Translations under genes and position numbers: made by a program
In this document: piece by piece, positions 30,367 through 40,021 of the stretch
How the letters are laid out: each line of letters begins with the position of its first letter
Position numbering within the stretch: the stretch's first letter is position 1
Assembly (NCBI GenBank): GCA_017464525.1
Contig: JAFTZM010000033.1
Span: forward strand, 62,001 to 126,000
Direction of reading: 5' to 3'
Length of the DNA: 64,000 nt
From: Clostridia bacterium
GTDB lineage: Bacteria > Bacillota > Clostridia > Oscillospirales > QAKW01
Notes under the pieces: model-generated
What the model was told of the DNA's origin: nothing
The model's database searches: none
Seen by the model: only the letters and a program-made list of their open reading frames with translations

Positions 30367-31722
30367 ATGGAACAGATTCGTTCCATTGTGTGTGCAGGGA
30401 ACATAACGCCTAAGGCTTGCGTGCGTACCTATGGCTGCCAGCAAAATGTGGCTGATAGTGAGCGCATTAAAGGAATGCTTTCTCAAATGGGATACGATTT
30501 TACGGAGCAAACAGAAGAGGCTGATCTGATCCTTTTTAATACCTGTGCGGTTCGCGAGCACGCCGAATTAAAGGTTTACGGTAACGTTGGTGCTTTGAAA
30601 TCCCTAAAGGCCGCAAAGCCTGAAATGCTGATTATTATGTGTGGATGCATGATGCAGCAGGAAACGGTGCAAAATCAAATACGTGAGAAATATGCCCATG
30701 TAGACATTGTTTTTGGACCGTCTATGATTCCCCAGCTTCCTATGATGATGGCGCAGGTTTTAACGGAGCGAAGCAGAGTTTTTACCCGTTTGGAACTGCC
30801 CGAGATTGCCGAGGATCTTCCTATTGTTCGGGATGATGCTCATAAGGCTTGGGTTTCTGTTATGTATGGATGCAATAATTTTTGCACTTATTGTATTGTC
30901 CCTTATGTAAGGGGGCGGGAACGAAGCAGATCTAGCGCTGAAATTATAAAAGAGATCGAAGAATTGGTCGCATCCGGTTATCGCGATATCACTCTTCTGG
31001 GGCAAAATGTGAATTCCTATGGCAAAGATTTAGAGGGGGAAATGGATTTTGCCGATCTGCTTGCTGCTATTGATCGGATAGAGGGAAACTTTTGGATCCG
31101 TTTTACAACCAGCCATCCGAAGGATTGTAGTATTAAATTACTGGATACCATGGCCTCCTGTAAAAAGGTATGCCATCAACTGCAGCTTCCATTTCAATCC
31201 GGAAGCAATAAAATCCTCAAGGATATGAATCGGCATTATACGGCGGAATCCTATTATGATTTGATCAAGTATGCCCGTAAAGTGATGCCGGATGTGGTTG
31301 TGACCAGTGATGTGATTGTTGGATTTCCAGGCGAAACTGAGGAGGATTTTCAGGCAACTCTGGATCTTGTAAATAAGGTTCAATTTGATAATTTATATAC
31401 ATTTCTTTATTCTAAGCGAACCGGTACAAAAGCAGCACTCGCTGAAAACCAAGTGGAAGAAAGCGTTAAAAAAGAGCGTTTTAATCGCCTGCTTGCCCTT
31501 CAGCACCCGGTTTGCCTTGCTAAAAATCAAGAAATGGAAGGGAAGGATTATCCCGTTTACGTTGAATCGGTAAGCAAAAATGATTCTAAAGTACTTTCCG
31601 GAAAAACCATGGGTGGAAAGACCGTCGATTTTCCCGGCTCTGCCGATCTGATCGGTCAATTTTGTACAGTAACTGTTACTAAGGCCAAATCCTGGTCCTT
31701 AGAAGGAAAAATAAAGGAGTAA
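30367..31722 (+). CDS. miaB: tRNA-2-methylthio-N6-dimethylallyladenosine synthase
   Basis: This radical-SAM methylthiotransferase adds the 2-methylthio group to i6A37 of tRNA, following MiaA (encoded downstream). The N-terminal cluster cysteines are in RTYGCQQN, FNTCAVRE and MCGCMMQ. The radical-SAM motif is GCNNFCTYC, followed by PYVRGRERSR. A TRAM domain closes it. I take ATG 30367, preceded by AAGGAG; in-frame ATGs at 30307 and 30325 would add up to 20 residues and have weaker ribosome sites. Length from 30367 is 451 residues. Confidence 0.93.
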   Translation: MEQIRSIVCAGNITPKACVRTYGCQQNVADSERIKGMLSQMGYDFTEQTEEADLILFNTCAVREHAELKVYGNVGALKSLKAAKPEMLIIMCGCMMQQETVQNQIREKYAHVDIVFGPSMIPQLPMMMAQVLTERSRVFTRLELPEIAEDLPIVRDDAHKAWVSVMYGCNNFCTYCIVPYVRGRERSRSSAEIIKEIEELVASGYRDITLLGQNVNSYGKDLEGEMDFADLLAAIDRIEGNFWIRFTTSHPKDCSIKLLDTMASCKKVCHQLQLPFQSGSNKILKDMNRHYTAESYYDLIKYARKVMPDVVVTSDVIVGFPGETEEDFQATLDLVNKVQFDNLYTFLYSKRTGTKAALAENQVEESVKKERFNRLLALQHPVCLAKNQEMEGKDYPVYVESVSKNDSKVLSGKTMGGKTVDFPGSADLIGQFCTVTVTKAKSWSLEGKIKE

Positions 31723-31726
31723 GAAA

Positions 31727-32116
31727 ATGCGAGAAATTATTGAAAAAGCAAAAGAATTAGGTGCTTTGCTGCAAAGCAGCGAGCAGGTTCAAAAATATAA
31801 CGCTGCTAAGGATGCTTATAATCAGGACGAAGAGGTCCAAAAACTGGTTCATGAGTTCAATCTTCAGAAAATGACTTTGATGTCTTTATCCGAAGCGGAA
31901 GAGCCTGATCAGAACCGTATTGCTGAGATAGAAGAACGCATCAAAAGCATTTACGCAAAGATTATGGAAAACGAAAAGATGAAAAGAATGCAGGAGACCG
32001 GCAAGGCTGTGGAAGAAATGCTTGGTCAGGTCAATGGCGTGATTTCTTTTTATGTCACCGGGGAAGAGCCTTCAAGCTGTACGCATGATTGCTCCACTTG
32101 TGGCGGCTGCCATTGA
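31727..32116 (+). CDS. YlbF-family protein with C-terminal cysteine cluster
   Basis: This 129-residue helical protein is of the YlbF/YmcA family (PF06133). In Bacillus these form a complex with YaaT that binds Fe-S clusters and influences RNase Y-dependent mRNA maturation, competence and sporulation. The body is alpha-helical and charged (residues 1-105). The tail ends in CTHDCSTCGGCH, five cysteines or histidines that could hold a metal or Fe-S cluster. It sits between miaB and mutS, its usual clostridial place. It is 4 bases after miaB. Confidence 0.85.
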   Translation: MREIIEKAKELGALLQSSEQVQKYNAAKDAYNQDEEVQKLVHEFNLQKMTLMSLSEAEEPDQNRIAEIEERIKSIYAKIMENEKMKRMQETGKAVEEMLGQVNGVISFYVTGEEPSSCTHDCSTCGGCH

Positions 32117-32142
32117 TCGGCAGATCATCAGGAGGTTATCAA

Positions 32143-34743
32143 ATGGGCAAGCTTTCACCGATGATGGAGCAGTTTTTTGAAATTAAAAACCGCTATAAGG
32201 ACTATATCCTTTTTTATCGGGTCGGCGATTTTTATGAAATGTTCTTCGACGATGCTATAGCAGCATCCCGTGAACTTCAGCTTACCTTGACTGGTAAGGA
32301 TTGTGGCTTGGAGGAACGGGCGCCGATGTGCGGTGTTCCTTTTCACAGCTACGAAAATTATGCCGCAAAATTAGTAGCTAATGGCTATAAAGTAGCAATT
32401 TGTGAGCAGGTTGAGGATCCAAAAAGTGCAAAAGGATTGGTGCGCCGCGATGTGATCAAGGTGATTACGCCCGGTACTGTTACGCAATCCAGTATGCTGG
32501 ACGACAGTAAAAATAACTATCTGGCTTGCATTTGTTTCAGTTCTGCGAGAGTTGCGTTGTCTTTTGCAGATATTTCCACAGGAGATATCGAGATGACGGT
32601 TCTGGAGGGCACGGATAATAAAGAGATCATCAATGAGATCGGTCGTTTTTCTCCCAGCGAGATTTTATTCGGCGGGCAGGCATATGATTGTCAGGAAATT
32701 TTAGATTATGCTCGTGAGCGTTTGGGGGCTTTGGTAACACGCTTGGAACCGGACGATAATGATGCCCGTGAGCAAGCGTTGCTGGATCATTTCCGTGCAA
32801 CCGATCTGGATTCTCTCGGCATTCCGCGTCACGAAGAAGCTATCGATTGCTTGTTTTACTTACTGGCATATATTGCGGAAACGCAGAAATGTGATATCGG
32901 TTATCTGGATAAGCTTAAGGTTTTTCAGCCCGAGCAATATATGGAATTGGACGCATCCACACGCCGGAACCTGGAGCTTACGGAAAGTATTCGTCGCAGC
33001 GACAAAAAGGGTACTCTTTTTTATGTGTTGAATCAAACCAAAACCTCCGCCGGTGCCCGTTTGCTGAGGGCTTATCTGGAGCGTCCTTTGGTGAATATCA
33101 GCGAGATCAATCGCCGCTTGGCGGCCGTTGAGGAACTGAAAAACCATGTGATGCAGCGTGATGAGCTTCGGCAGCTCCTCAGTAAAACCTATGATATGGA
33201 ACGTCTGATGACCCGTGTCATGCTTGGTACCTGCAATGCCCGTGATTTGAATGCTCTTGGCCAGACCTTTGGAATGTTCCCGGAAATCAAAGCGGTTTTG
33301 TCCGATTTTGGTAGCAGTCTTTTGAAGCAGGCCAACCTTGATCTTTCAGATATGGGCGATCTTCACCAGCTGATCACCAGCGCCATTGCAGAAGAGCCGC
33401 CTCTTACTATTCGTGAGGGGGATATTATTCGTGATGGCTATGATGCTGAGGTGGATGAATGCCGCACTATGACAAAGGATTCCGAGCAGATCATGTGCGA
33501 ATGGGAAGCGGAGGAAAAGGAAAAAACCGGCATTAAATCCTTGAAAATCAGTTATAATAAGGTTTTCGGCTATTATATTGAGGTTACAAAGCTATATTAT
33601 GATCTGGTACCGGAGCATTATATCCGCAAACAGACGTTGGTGAATTGCGAGCGGTATATTACTGAGGATCTGAAAAAGCTGGAGACTAAGATCTTATATG
33701 CGAATCAACGGTGCCAAAGCAGAGAATATGAATTATTCTGCGAAGTGCGCAATACAGCGGGCAAACGCTTGAAGGATATCCAGCGGGCGGCATCGGCACT
33801 TGCTGTTTTGGATGTACTTTGTTCCTTTGCTCAGGTGGCGCAGGATAATAATTATGTTAACCCCGTTGTGGATGAAAGTAATGAGATCCGTATCGTTGAT
33901 GGGCGTCACCCTGTGGTGGAAAGTGTTTCCAAAGGAACACTTTTTGTGCCGAATGATACGGTGTTAAATCAGGCCGACCAGCGGCTTGCCTTGATCACTG
34001 GCCCCAATATGGCAGGTAAATCGACTTATATGCGCCAGGTGGCGGTAATCGTGCTGATGGCCCAAATCGGATGCTTTGTTCCTGCTAAGAGTGCCCACAT
34101 CGGCGTTGTGGATAAGATTTTCACCCGTGTGGGTGCGTCAGACGATCTTTCCTCCGGTCAATCCACCTTTATGGTGGAGATGACAGAGGTGGCGCATATA
34201 TTGGATCACGCTACCTCTGCCTCCTTGCTGATCTTTGATGAGATCGGCCGAGGGACCTCTACATATGACGGCATGAGCATTGCCCGGGCTGTGATGGAAT
34301 ATGTGAATGATCCCAAGAAATTGGGTGCCAAAACCTTGTTTGCTACCCATTATCATGAGCTATGTGCATTGGGAGATCAGGGGACAGGCATTGTAAATTA
34401 TAATATTGCTGTTAAAAAGCGTGGCGATGATATTATTTTTCTACGTAAGATCGTATCCGGTGGTGCCGATGAAAGCTATGGAATTGAAGTGGCAGCATTG
34501 GCCGGTGTTCGTTCTGAGGTCGTTAAACGTGCTAAAAAGATATTAAATGAAATTGATAAAGGTATCGCTAAACCCGAGCGTCCCGCTCGGCAAGTGCAGG
34601 AAGAGGATGCTCAGATCAGCCTTGGTTATATGGAGCAATGTGCCATTATTGAACGATTAAAGGAATTGGATGTCACCACTCTGACACCTATTGAAACCAT
34701 GGGGATTCTTTATGAATTGGCCCAAAAAGCAAAGGAGCTGTAA
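32143..34743 (+). CDS. mutS: DNA mismatch repair protein MutS
   Basis: This 866-residue ATPase recognises base mismatches. It has the mismatch-contacting motif GDFYEMF (near residue 27), the Walker A GPNMAGKSTYMRQ (about 620), the Walker B DEIGRGTSTYDG (about 695) and FATHYHEL (about 730). Length is typical. ATG 32143 is preceded by CAGGAGG; the longer frame from 32089 would overlap ylbF. It is followed 4 bases later by mutL. Confidence 0.97.
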   Translation: MGKLSPMMEQFFEIKNRYKDYILFYRVGDFYEMFFDDAIAASRELQLTLTGKDCGLEERAPMCGVPFHSYENYAAKLVANGYKVAICEQVEDPKSAKGLVRRDVIKVITPGTVTQSSMLDDSKNNYLACICFSSARVALSFADISTGDIEMTVLEGTDNKEIINEIGRFSPSEILFGGQAYDCQEILDYARERLGALVTRLEPDDNDAREQALLDHFRATDLDSLGIPRHEEAIDCLFYLLAYIAETQKCDIGYLDKLKVFQPEQYMELDASTRRNLELTESIRRSDKKGTLFYVLNQTKTSAGARLLRAYLERPLVNISEINRRLAAVEELKNHVMQRDELRQLLSKTYDMERLMTRVMLGTCNARDLNALGQTFGMFPEIKAVLSDFGSSLLKQANLDLSDMGDLHQLITSAIAEEPPLTIREGDIIRDGYDAEVDECRTMTKDSEQIMCEWEAEEKEKTGIKSLKISYNKVFGYYIEVTKLYYDLVPEHYIRKQTLVNCERYITEDLKKLETKILYANQRCQSREYELFCEVRNTAGKRLKDIQRAASALAVLDVLCSFAQVAQDNNYVNPVVDESNEIRIVDGRHPVVESVSKGTLFVPNDTVLNQADQRLALITGPNMAGKSTYMRQVAVIVLMAQIGCFVPAKSAHIGVVDKIFTRVGASDDLSSGQSTFMVEMTEVAHILDHATSASLLIFDEIGRGTSTYDGMSIARAVMEYVNDPKKLGAKTLFATHYHELCALGDQGTGIVNYNIAVKKRGDDIIFLRKIVSGGADESYGIEVAALAGVRSEVVKRAKKILNEIDKGIAKPERPARQVQEEDAQISLGYMEQCAIIERLKELDVTTLTPIETMGILYELAQKAKEL

Positions 34744-34747
34744 GGGA

Positions 34748-36709
34748 ATGCCGAAGATTCATGTTTTGGATCAGGAAATTGCCAATAAAATAGCAGCCGG
34801 TGAAGTGGTTGAGCGGCCGGGCAGTGTGATCAAGGAATTGGTCGAAAATGCCATGGATGCCGGAGCGCAGCATATTACCGTTGAGATCAAAAACGGCGGG
34901 GTTACATACATGAGAGTGACCGATGATGGCTGCGGGATGTCGATGGATGATGCCCGGAATTGCTTTTTGCGCCATGCTACCAGTAAGATCCGTGATATAT
35001 CCGATTTATATGCTATTGAAACCTTGGGCTTTCGTGGTGAAGCTTTAGCGGCTATCTCCGCTGTTTCCCGCATTGAATTGGTAACCGTTGCAGAAGGAAT
35101 CGGAACCCGATTGGTTTTGGAGGGCGGTAAAGAGATCAGTTGCGAAGAAACAGGAGCACCTCAGGGAACAACGATCACGGTGCAGGATTTGTTTTTTAAC
35201 ACGCCTGCCCGTATGAAGTTCTTGAAGACTGACCGTGCTGAAAGCAGTTATATTGCCGCATTGATGGATCGTCTCGCTATCTCCAATCCTCAAATTGCAT
35301 TCAAGCTGATCCAGGATGGAAAGGCAACTCTTAATACAGACGGAAGCGGCAAGCTTTTGGATGTTATCTATGCCGTGATGGGGCGTGAGGTAACCAAAGG
35401 GATGCTTCAGGCAGACAGTACTGTGCAGCAGGTGCGAGTGTACGGCTATGTTGCGGAGCCTACTGTTACGAAACCCAACCGAAATTATCAGTTATGCTAT
35501 ATTAACGGTCGTTTGGTGCGTAGCCAAACAGTCTTTGCCGCCATCGATCAGGCCTATCGTAACGATTTGTTTCATGGCAGACAGGCGATTTGTGTTTTGA
35601 AGATCAATCTTCCTTTCGGCTTGGTGGATGTGAATGTTCATCCTAGCAAAATGGAAGTGAAATTTTCCAATGAAAAACTGATCTTTGAGGCGGTTTATTA
35701 TGCAATAAAAAATGCATTAAAGAAACAAACGTTAAAAAAGGCTGAAGAGGAACCGACAAAGCCTATTGCCGAGGAGAAAAGCTTTCCTGTTGCTCCAAAA
35801 ACCGCTGTTGTTTTGCCCGCAAAAAAGGAACCTGTAAATTCCTTTGGAGCGGTTACGGTTCTGAGCAGACCCGAACCCATTCAACCTGTCAAGAAAACAG
35901 AAACCGTGATAAAACCTTCGCAGGAAATTCAAGAATCCCCGGATGATCGTGTGGTGACTCTTCCGCCCAGATCTCCTTTTGCTTCAAAGAATTCTTTTTT
36001 ACATGACAATCCCGTAAAGCCCATTCCTCCTGAAAAAGAGAAGAAAGAGGAGCCTGCTCCTGCCGTGGAGCAGCAAACGATTGTAAAAGTTGAATCTGAA
36101 CCCATACAGCAAACCATCGTTGCGGAGGAAAAGCAGATCCCTTATCGTTTTATTGGGGAGGCCTTTGCGGCGTACTTGCTGGTTGAAAGCGGTGATCAAT
36201 TATATTTGATTGATAAGCACGCTGCCCATGAACGAATGATTTTTGAACGGCTTCTGAAAGAGAATAAGGCAGAGAAGAGGGCGCACCAACGTATGCTTGT
36301 ACCGGAACGGATTCGCCTTTCTCAGGAAGAACTGTCTTTTGCATTAGAGCACCGCGAGCACTTCGAAAAGCTTGGATTTGAAATCGATGAATTCGGGGAT
36401 CGCCAGATCGTTCTACGCAGCAGACCGGTTTGTCTTACAAGTGAATCGGCAACCGAAGCATTCACAGAGATTTTATCCGGTTGGCTGCAGGGAGGACGTA
36501 TTAATAGTACTGAGCGTGAAAACCTGGCATTAAAAACCGTTGCCTGCAAGGCGGCTATTAAAGCCGGTAATATCAATGATATGGAGGAACTGAAGGCGTT
36601 GGTTTCTAAATTGATCCGGGATGATGAAATTCATCAGTGCCCTCACGGACGTCCGATTATGATTGCATATAGCAAGAAAACCATCGAAAAGGCCTTTAAA
36701 AGGATATAG
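34748..36709 (+). CDS. mutL: DNA mismatch repair endonuclease MutL
   Basis: This 653-residue protein has a GHKL ATPase N-terminus (ENAMDAG, DDGCGM, RHATSKI, GFRGEAL), a Pro/Lys/Glu-rich linker (about residues 340-475) and a C-terminal dimer domain. The endonuclease motif is present as DKHAAHERMIFE (variant of DQHAxxExxxxE), with ACKAAIKAG and CPHGRP further on. So it is probably a nicking MutL, as in bacteria without MutH. ATG 34748 lies 4 bases after mutS. Confidence 0.96.
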   Translation: MPKIHVLDQEIANKIAAGEVVERPGSVIKELVENAMDAGAQHITVEIKNGGVTYMRVTDDGCGMSMDDARNCFLRHATSKIRDISDLYAIETLGFRGEALAAISAVSRIELVTVAEGIGTRLVLEGGKEISCEETGAPQGTTITVQDLFFNTPARMKFLKTDRAESSYIAALMDRLAISNPQIAFKLIQDGKATLNTDGSGKLLDVIYAVMGREVTKGMLQADSTVQQVRVYGYVAEPTVTKPNRNYQLCYINGRLVRSQTVFAAIDQAYRNDLFHGRQAICVLKINLPFGLVDVNVHPSKMEVKFSNEKLIFEAVYYAIKNALKKQTLKKAEEEPTKPIAEEKSFPVAPKTAVVLPAKKEPVNSFGAVTVLSRPEPIQPVKKTETVIKPSQEIQESPDDRVVTLPPRSPFASKNSFLHDNPVKPIPPEKEKKEEPAPAVEQQTIVKVESEPIQQTIVAEEKQIPYRFIGEAFAAYLLVESGDQLYLIDKHAAHERMIFERLLKENKAEKRAHQRMLVPERIRLSQEELSFALEHREHFEKLGFEIDEFGDRQIVLRSRPVCLTSESATEAFTEILSGWLQGGRINSTERENLALKTVACKAAIKAGNINDMEELKALVSKLIRDDEIHQCPHGRPIMIAYSKKTIEKAFKRI

Positions 36710-37660
36710 GTGGCGAATATGCAAAAGGTTATTGCAATCGTCGGTCCTACAGCATCGGGAAAAACCGGGCTGTCTGTTGCTATTGCAAAGCATTTCGGCG
36801 GCGAGGTCGTATCTGTCGATTCCATGCAGATCTACCGTGAGATGAATATCGGTACTGCCAAGCCTTCTTTGGCAGAGCGGGATGGGGTGCCGCATCATCT
36901 AATGGGGCATATTAGCGTTGAACAGACTTATAATGTCGCTGCATATATTCAGGATGCACATCATGTTCTTGCAGATCTTCGAGACCGAAAATGCCTCCCG
37001 ATTCTTTGCGGCGGGACCGGTTTATATATGGATCATTTGCTGAATGAAACGGATTTTTTTGATATTCCGCAAAATGATTCTGTGCGGAAAAAGTATCAAA
37101 TACTTGCCGGGCAGCAGGGAAATGATGCGTTATATCGCTTGTTGGAAGAGTGTGATCCTGTTTTGGCAGCGAAGCTTCATCCTAACGATTCCAAGCGTGT
37201 GATTCGTGGATTAGAGGTTTTTGAGGTTACCGGACGTCGTTTGTCGGAATTCCAAAAGGAAAGCCATCGTGAGAGTCCTTTTGAGGTTCTTTGGCTGGGT
37301 CTGAATTTTCGCAATCGCCAGGCGTTATATGATCGCATCAATTTACGCGTTGATCTGATGGTCGAAAACGGTTTATTGGATGAAATTCGGGGCTTGATGA
37401 GAGGGTATAAACTTTCGTCTACCGCCAGAGCGGCCATTGGCTATAAAGAAATCATCGATGCTATTGAATCCAATGGATCTGTTGATGATGCAGTAGAGCT
37501 TGTGAAGCAAAAAAGCCGCAATTATGCAAAAAGGCAGTTAACTTGGTTCGGCAGAAATAAAAATATCCAATGGCTTTATCGGGATGAAATGTCGGATGAG
37601 GAATTGGTGGAATCTGCAAGCGCTTATGTTACAGATTTTCTGAAAGGAGGAAACGAATGA
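36710..37660 (+). CDS. miaA: tRNA dimethylallyltransferase
   Basis: This 316-residue enzyme transfers a dimethylallyl group to A37 of tRNAs reading UNN codons, the step before MiaB. It has the P-loop GPTASGKTG, DSMQIYREMNIGTAKP, CGGTGLYMDHLL and RAAIGYKEI. I take GTG 36710 because AAAAGGA lies just before it; ATG 36719 is possible. hfq, which follows miaA in many Firmicutes, is absent here. Confidence 0.95.
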   Translation: MANMQKVIAIVGPTASGKTGLSVAIAKHFGGEVVSVDSMQIYREMNIGTAKPSLAERDGVPHHLMGHISVEQTYNVAAYIQDAHHVLADLRDRKCLPILCGGTGLYMDHLLNETDFFDIPQNDSVRKKYQILAGQQGNDALYRLLEECDPVLAAKLHPNDSKRVIRGLEVFEVTGRRLSEFQKESHRESPFEVLWLGLNFRNRQALYDRINLRVDLMVENGLLDEIRGLMRGYKLSSTARAAIGYKEIIDAIESNGSVDDAVELVKQKSRNYAKRQLTWFGRNKNIQWLYRDEMSDEELVESASAYVTDFLKGGNE

Positions 37661-38883
37661 AAAACAGTGGATTGGGTTTTATTAAAATTATTACTGGTGT
37701 TTTAGCTATTTTTGCAGTTGTTGTGATCGGTTATCAACTGTATAAATATAATTTCGTTTCCATCAAGACAGAAAGTGCTGTGATGGGAGAGATGGAAGAG
37801 GTTATTAAGTCTACTGGGATCTTTTTTCGAAATGAAAAATTGGTTGATAACTCAGGATATGATTTCTTGGATGTGATTCGTTCCGAAGGGGAGCGAGTCG
37901 CTGCAGGCGGTGTTATTGCCCGCGTTTATGAGGATGAACACTCTGCAAAGGTGCGTAAAGAAATTCGTCAGATCGAGGAAAAGATCGCTACATATGAGGA
38001 AGTCCTTTCCCATAGTGGCTCCTATCAAAGCGCCGCAAGCAGTATTGATCAGGAGATCTATACAAATTTAAGCGAGATCGCATTTTCTGCACATCAAGGC
38101 AACGCCGCTGAATCCTTTGATGGCGCCGAAACGATGGTTATCAATATTATGAAGAAAAAAATCGCATCCGGGGATCTGGTTAGTTATGATACCTTACTGG
38201 ACGAACTTCGCGGAGAACTGGCTTCGTTAAAAACTTCCGGGGGAGATAGTGTTAAAACGATTACATCAAAGGAAAGCGGTTACTTTTCCTTAGGCACGGA
38301 CGGGCTTGAGGATCAATTCGATTACGAACTCCTTGAAACGTTATCCGCAGAAAATTTTGATGATACTATTGCTTTGTGTAACAACACTGTCAGCGGCGGA
38401 GACAGTTTGGGCAAAATGGTCTATAATAATGGCTGGTTTGTTGCGATGAAGGTCTCTTCGGATTCTATTGCTCGGCTTGAGGTAAAGGATACGGTTTATA
38501 TCCGGATCCCATCCTTTGGATCAGATCGTATTAAGTGCACGATTACCGATATTCGCAAAAACGGGGATGAATCTGTAATCATTCTGAGTTCTTCTATTAT
38601 TTCTGATAATATTTTGACTCTTCGCCAGGAAGAGATCAGTTTGATCGTTAAAACCTACAGCGGTCTTTGCGTCCGGCAAAGTGCTTTGCGCAAAGTGGAT
38701 GGGGAGGACGGTGTATTTGTTAAGGTCGGTTTGCTGCTTCGCTATAAAAAAGTAAATATTCTTTATAATGATGGCACAAATGCTGTGATCGAATACAATG
38801 TGGCAGAGGAGAGCGGGCTTCGAATATATGATCAAGTGGTTTATAAAGGCTCTAATCTCTATGATAGAAAGGCGGTTTCCTGA
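37657..38883 (+). CDS. HlyD-like membrane-anchored protein
   Basis: This 408-residue protein has one N-terminal membrane helix (about residues 8-28) and an extracytoplasmic part resembling a HlyD/membrane-fusion adaptor: a barrel-sandwich-like stretch (VIRSEGERVAAGGVIARVY), a coiled-coil hairpin (about 90-195) and beta-rich C-terminal domains (YIRIPSFGSDRIKCTITDI). No ABC transporter or other efflux partner is beside it. Instead it overlaps miaA (ATGA) and yggS, heading the SepF/DivIVA cluster. A role in envelope or division is plausible from position only. Confidence 0.75.
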   Translation: MKNSGLGFIKIITGVLAIFAVVVIGYQLYKYNFVSIKTESAVMGEMEEVIKSTGIFFRNEKLVDNSGYDFLDVIRSEGERVAAGGVIARVYEDEHSAKVRKEIRQIEEKIATYEEVLSHSGSYQSAASSIDQEIYTNLSEIAFSAHQGNAAESFDGAETMVINIMKKKIASGDLVSYDTLLDELRGELASLKTSGGDSVKTITSKESGYFSLGTDGLEDQFDYELLETLSAENFDDTIALCNNTVSGGDSLGKMVYNNGWFVAMKVSSDSIARLEVKDTVYIRIPSFGSDRIKCTITDIRKNGDESVIILSSSIISDNILTLRQEEISLIVKTYSGLCVRQSALRKVDGEDGVFVKVGLLLRYKKVNILYNDGTNAVIEYNVAEESGLRIYDQVVYKGSNLYDRKAVS

Positions 38884-39554
38884 TGAGTTTTGAAAACATT
38901 GAACATAATATAAAAAAAATCCTTCTGGATATCGGGGATCGGAATACCAATCTTTTAGCAGTGACCAAGACTCGGACGGTAGATGAGATCAATTATGCCA
39001 TTCATTGCGGAGTGCGTCATATTGGCGAAAACCGTGTACAGGAGTTACTGGAAAAATACGATTCGATCGAGAGGGACGGTGTATCCATCCATCTGATCGG
39101 TCAATTGCAGACCAATAAAGTGAAATATATTATCGATAAGGTGGATCTGATTCATTCGGTGGATTCGCTGCGTTTGGCGCAGGAAATTTCAAAACGTGCG
39201 TTAGCTGCCGGCAAGATTCAGGATGTTTTGATTGAGGTCAATATTGGTGGAGAAGAGTCGAAGGGCGGCGTTGATCCGGATGATTTAGTTCCTCTCTTGG
39301 AAAATATTTCAAAATTACCCGCAATTCATGTGCGCGGATTGATGTGTATTCCGCCTATTGCAACCCAAAGGCATCAAAATCTAAAATATTTTTTGAAAAT
39401 GAAACAATTCTCAGTTGACATAACGGAAAAAAAGATAGATAATATTGATATGGATATCTTGTCTATGGGTATGTCCGGCGATTATGAAGATGCCATTGAA
39501 GCCGGCAGTACTTTTATTCGTGTGGGCCGTGGTATATTTGGCCCTAGAAATTGA
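38883..39554 (+). CDS. YggS-family PLP homeostasis protein
   Basis: This 223-residue protein binds PLP on a lysine in LLAVTKTRTVDEI (near residue 23) and controls free PLP and amino acid balance. Other family marks are HIGENRVQELLEKY, LIGQLQTNKVK, VLIEVNIGGEESKGG and LSMGMSGDYEDAIEAGST. It is slightly short but complete. The start overlaps the previous stop. It is the usual first gene of the yggS-sepF-yggT cluster. Confidence 0.95.
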   Translation: MSFENIEHNIKKILLDIGDRNTNLLAVTKTRTVDEINYAIHCGVRHIGENRVQELLEKYDSIERDGVSIHLIGQLQTNKVKYIIDKVDLIHSVDSLRLAQEISKRALAAGKIQDVLIEVNIGGEESKGGVDPDDLVPLLENISKLPAIHVRGLMCIPPIATQRHQNLKYFLKMKQFSVDITEKKIDNIDMDILSMGMSGDYEDAIEAGSTFIRVGRGIFGPRN

Positions 39555-39570
39555 TCGGAGGTATAATATA

Positions 39571-40020
39571 ATGGGAAAATGGGACAAAATTAAAACATTT
39601 ATAGGAATTCCGGATGACAGTGATGTTGTGGGTGATAATGAGCCTGCAAACGAACCTCGGGCAGCTGCTTCTGTTGAAGAGCCGGCTCCTGCAAAGAAGG
39701 AAACGCACCGGGCTTCTGCACCTAAAACTGCGGCTCCTGCTTCATCTAAGAGTGAGGTTAATATGGTGATTATTAAGTCCAGCGATTATGCCGATGCACG
39801 TACTGTTGCTGATCATGTGTTGGGGAACCGTGCTGTTCTTTTGAATTTGGAAAACTGCAATAAGGAAATGGCTCAGAGAATTCTGGATTTTCTCAGCGGT
39901 GTTGTTTATGCGCAGGGAGGCGATCTGCAGCGGGTGGCGCACAGTACTTATGCGGTAACGCCCCGTAATGTTGGGCTGCAAGGGGAATTGACCGACGATT
40001 TAAAGGAAGAGGAGTTTTAA
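39571..40020 (+). CDS. sepF: Cell division protein SepF
   Basis: This 149-residue protein anchors FtsZ filaments to the membrane. It has an N-terminal amphipathic start (MGKWDKIKTFIGI), a variable Ala/Pro/Glu linker (about residues 20-60) and the SepF core (VMIIKSSDYADARTVAD-like stretch, AVLLNLENCNKEMAQRILDF, GGDLQRVAHSTYAVTP). ATG 39571 is preceded by CGGAGG; a longer frame would overlap yggS. Confidence 0.95.
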   Translation: MGKWDKIKTFIGIPDDSDVVGDNEPANEPRAAASVEEPAPAKKETHRASAPKTAAPASSKSEVNMVIIKSSDYADARTVADHVLGNRAVLLNLENCNKEMAQRILDFLSGVVYAQGGDLQRVAHSTYAVTPRNVGLQGELTDDLKEEEF

Positions 40021-40021
40021 T

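Noticed and set aside
32089..32142. Upstream extension of mutS
   Set aside because: The earlier start lies within ylbF and has no ribosome site; CAGGAGG before ATG 32143 decides the start.
34691..34747. Upstream extension of mutL into mutS
   Set aside because: MutL proteins begin close to IHVLDQEIANKIAAGEVVE, which fits ATG 34748; the extension adds unrelated residues.
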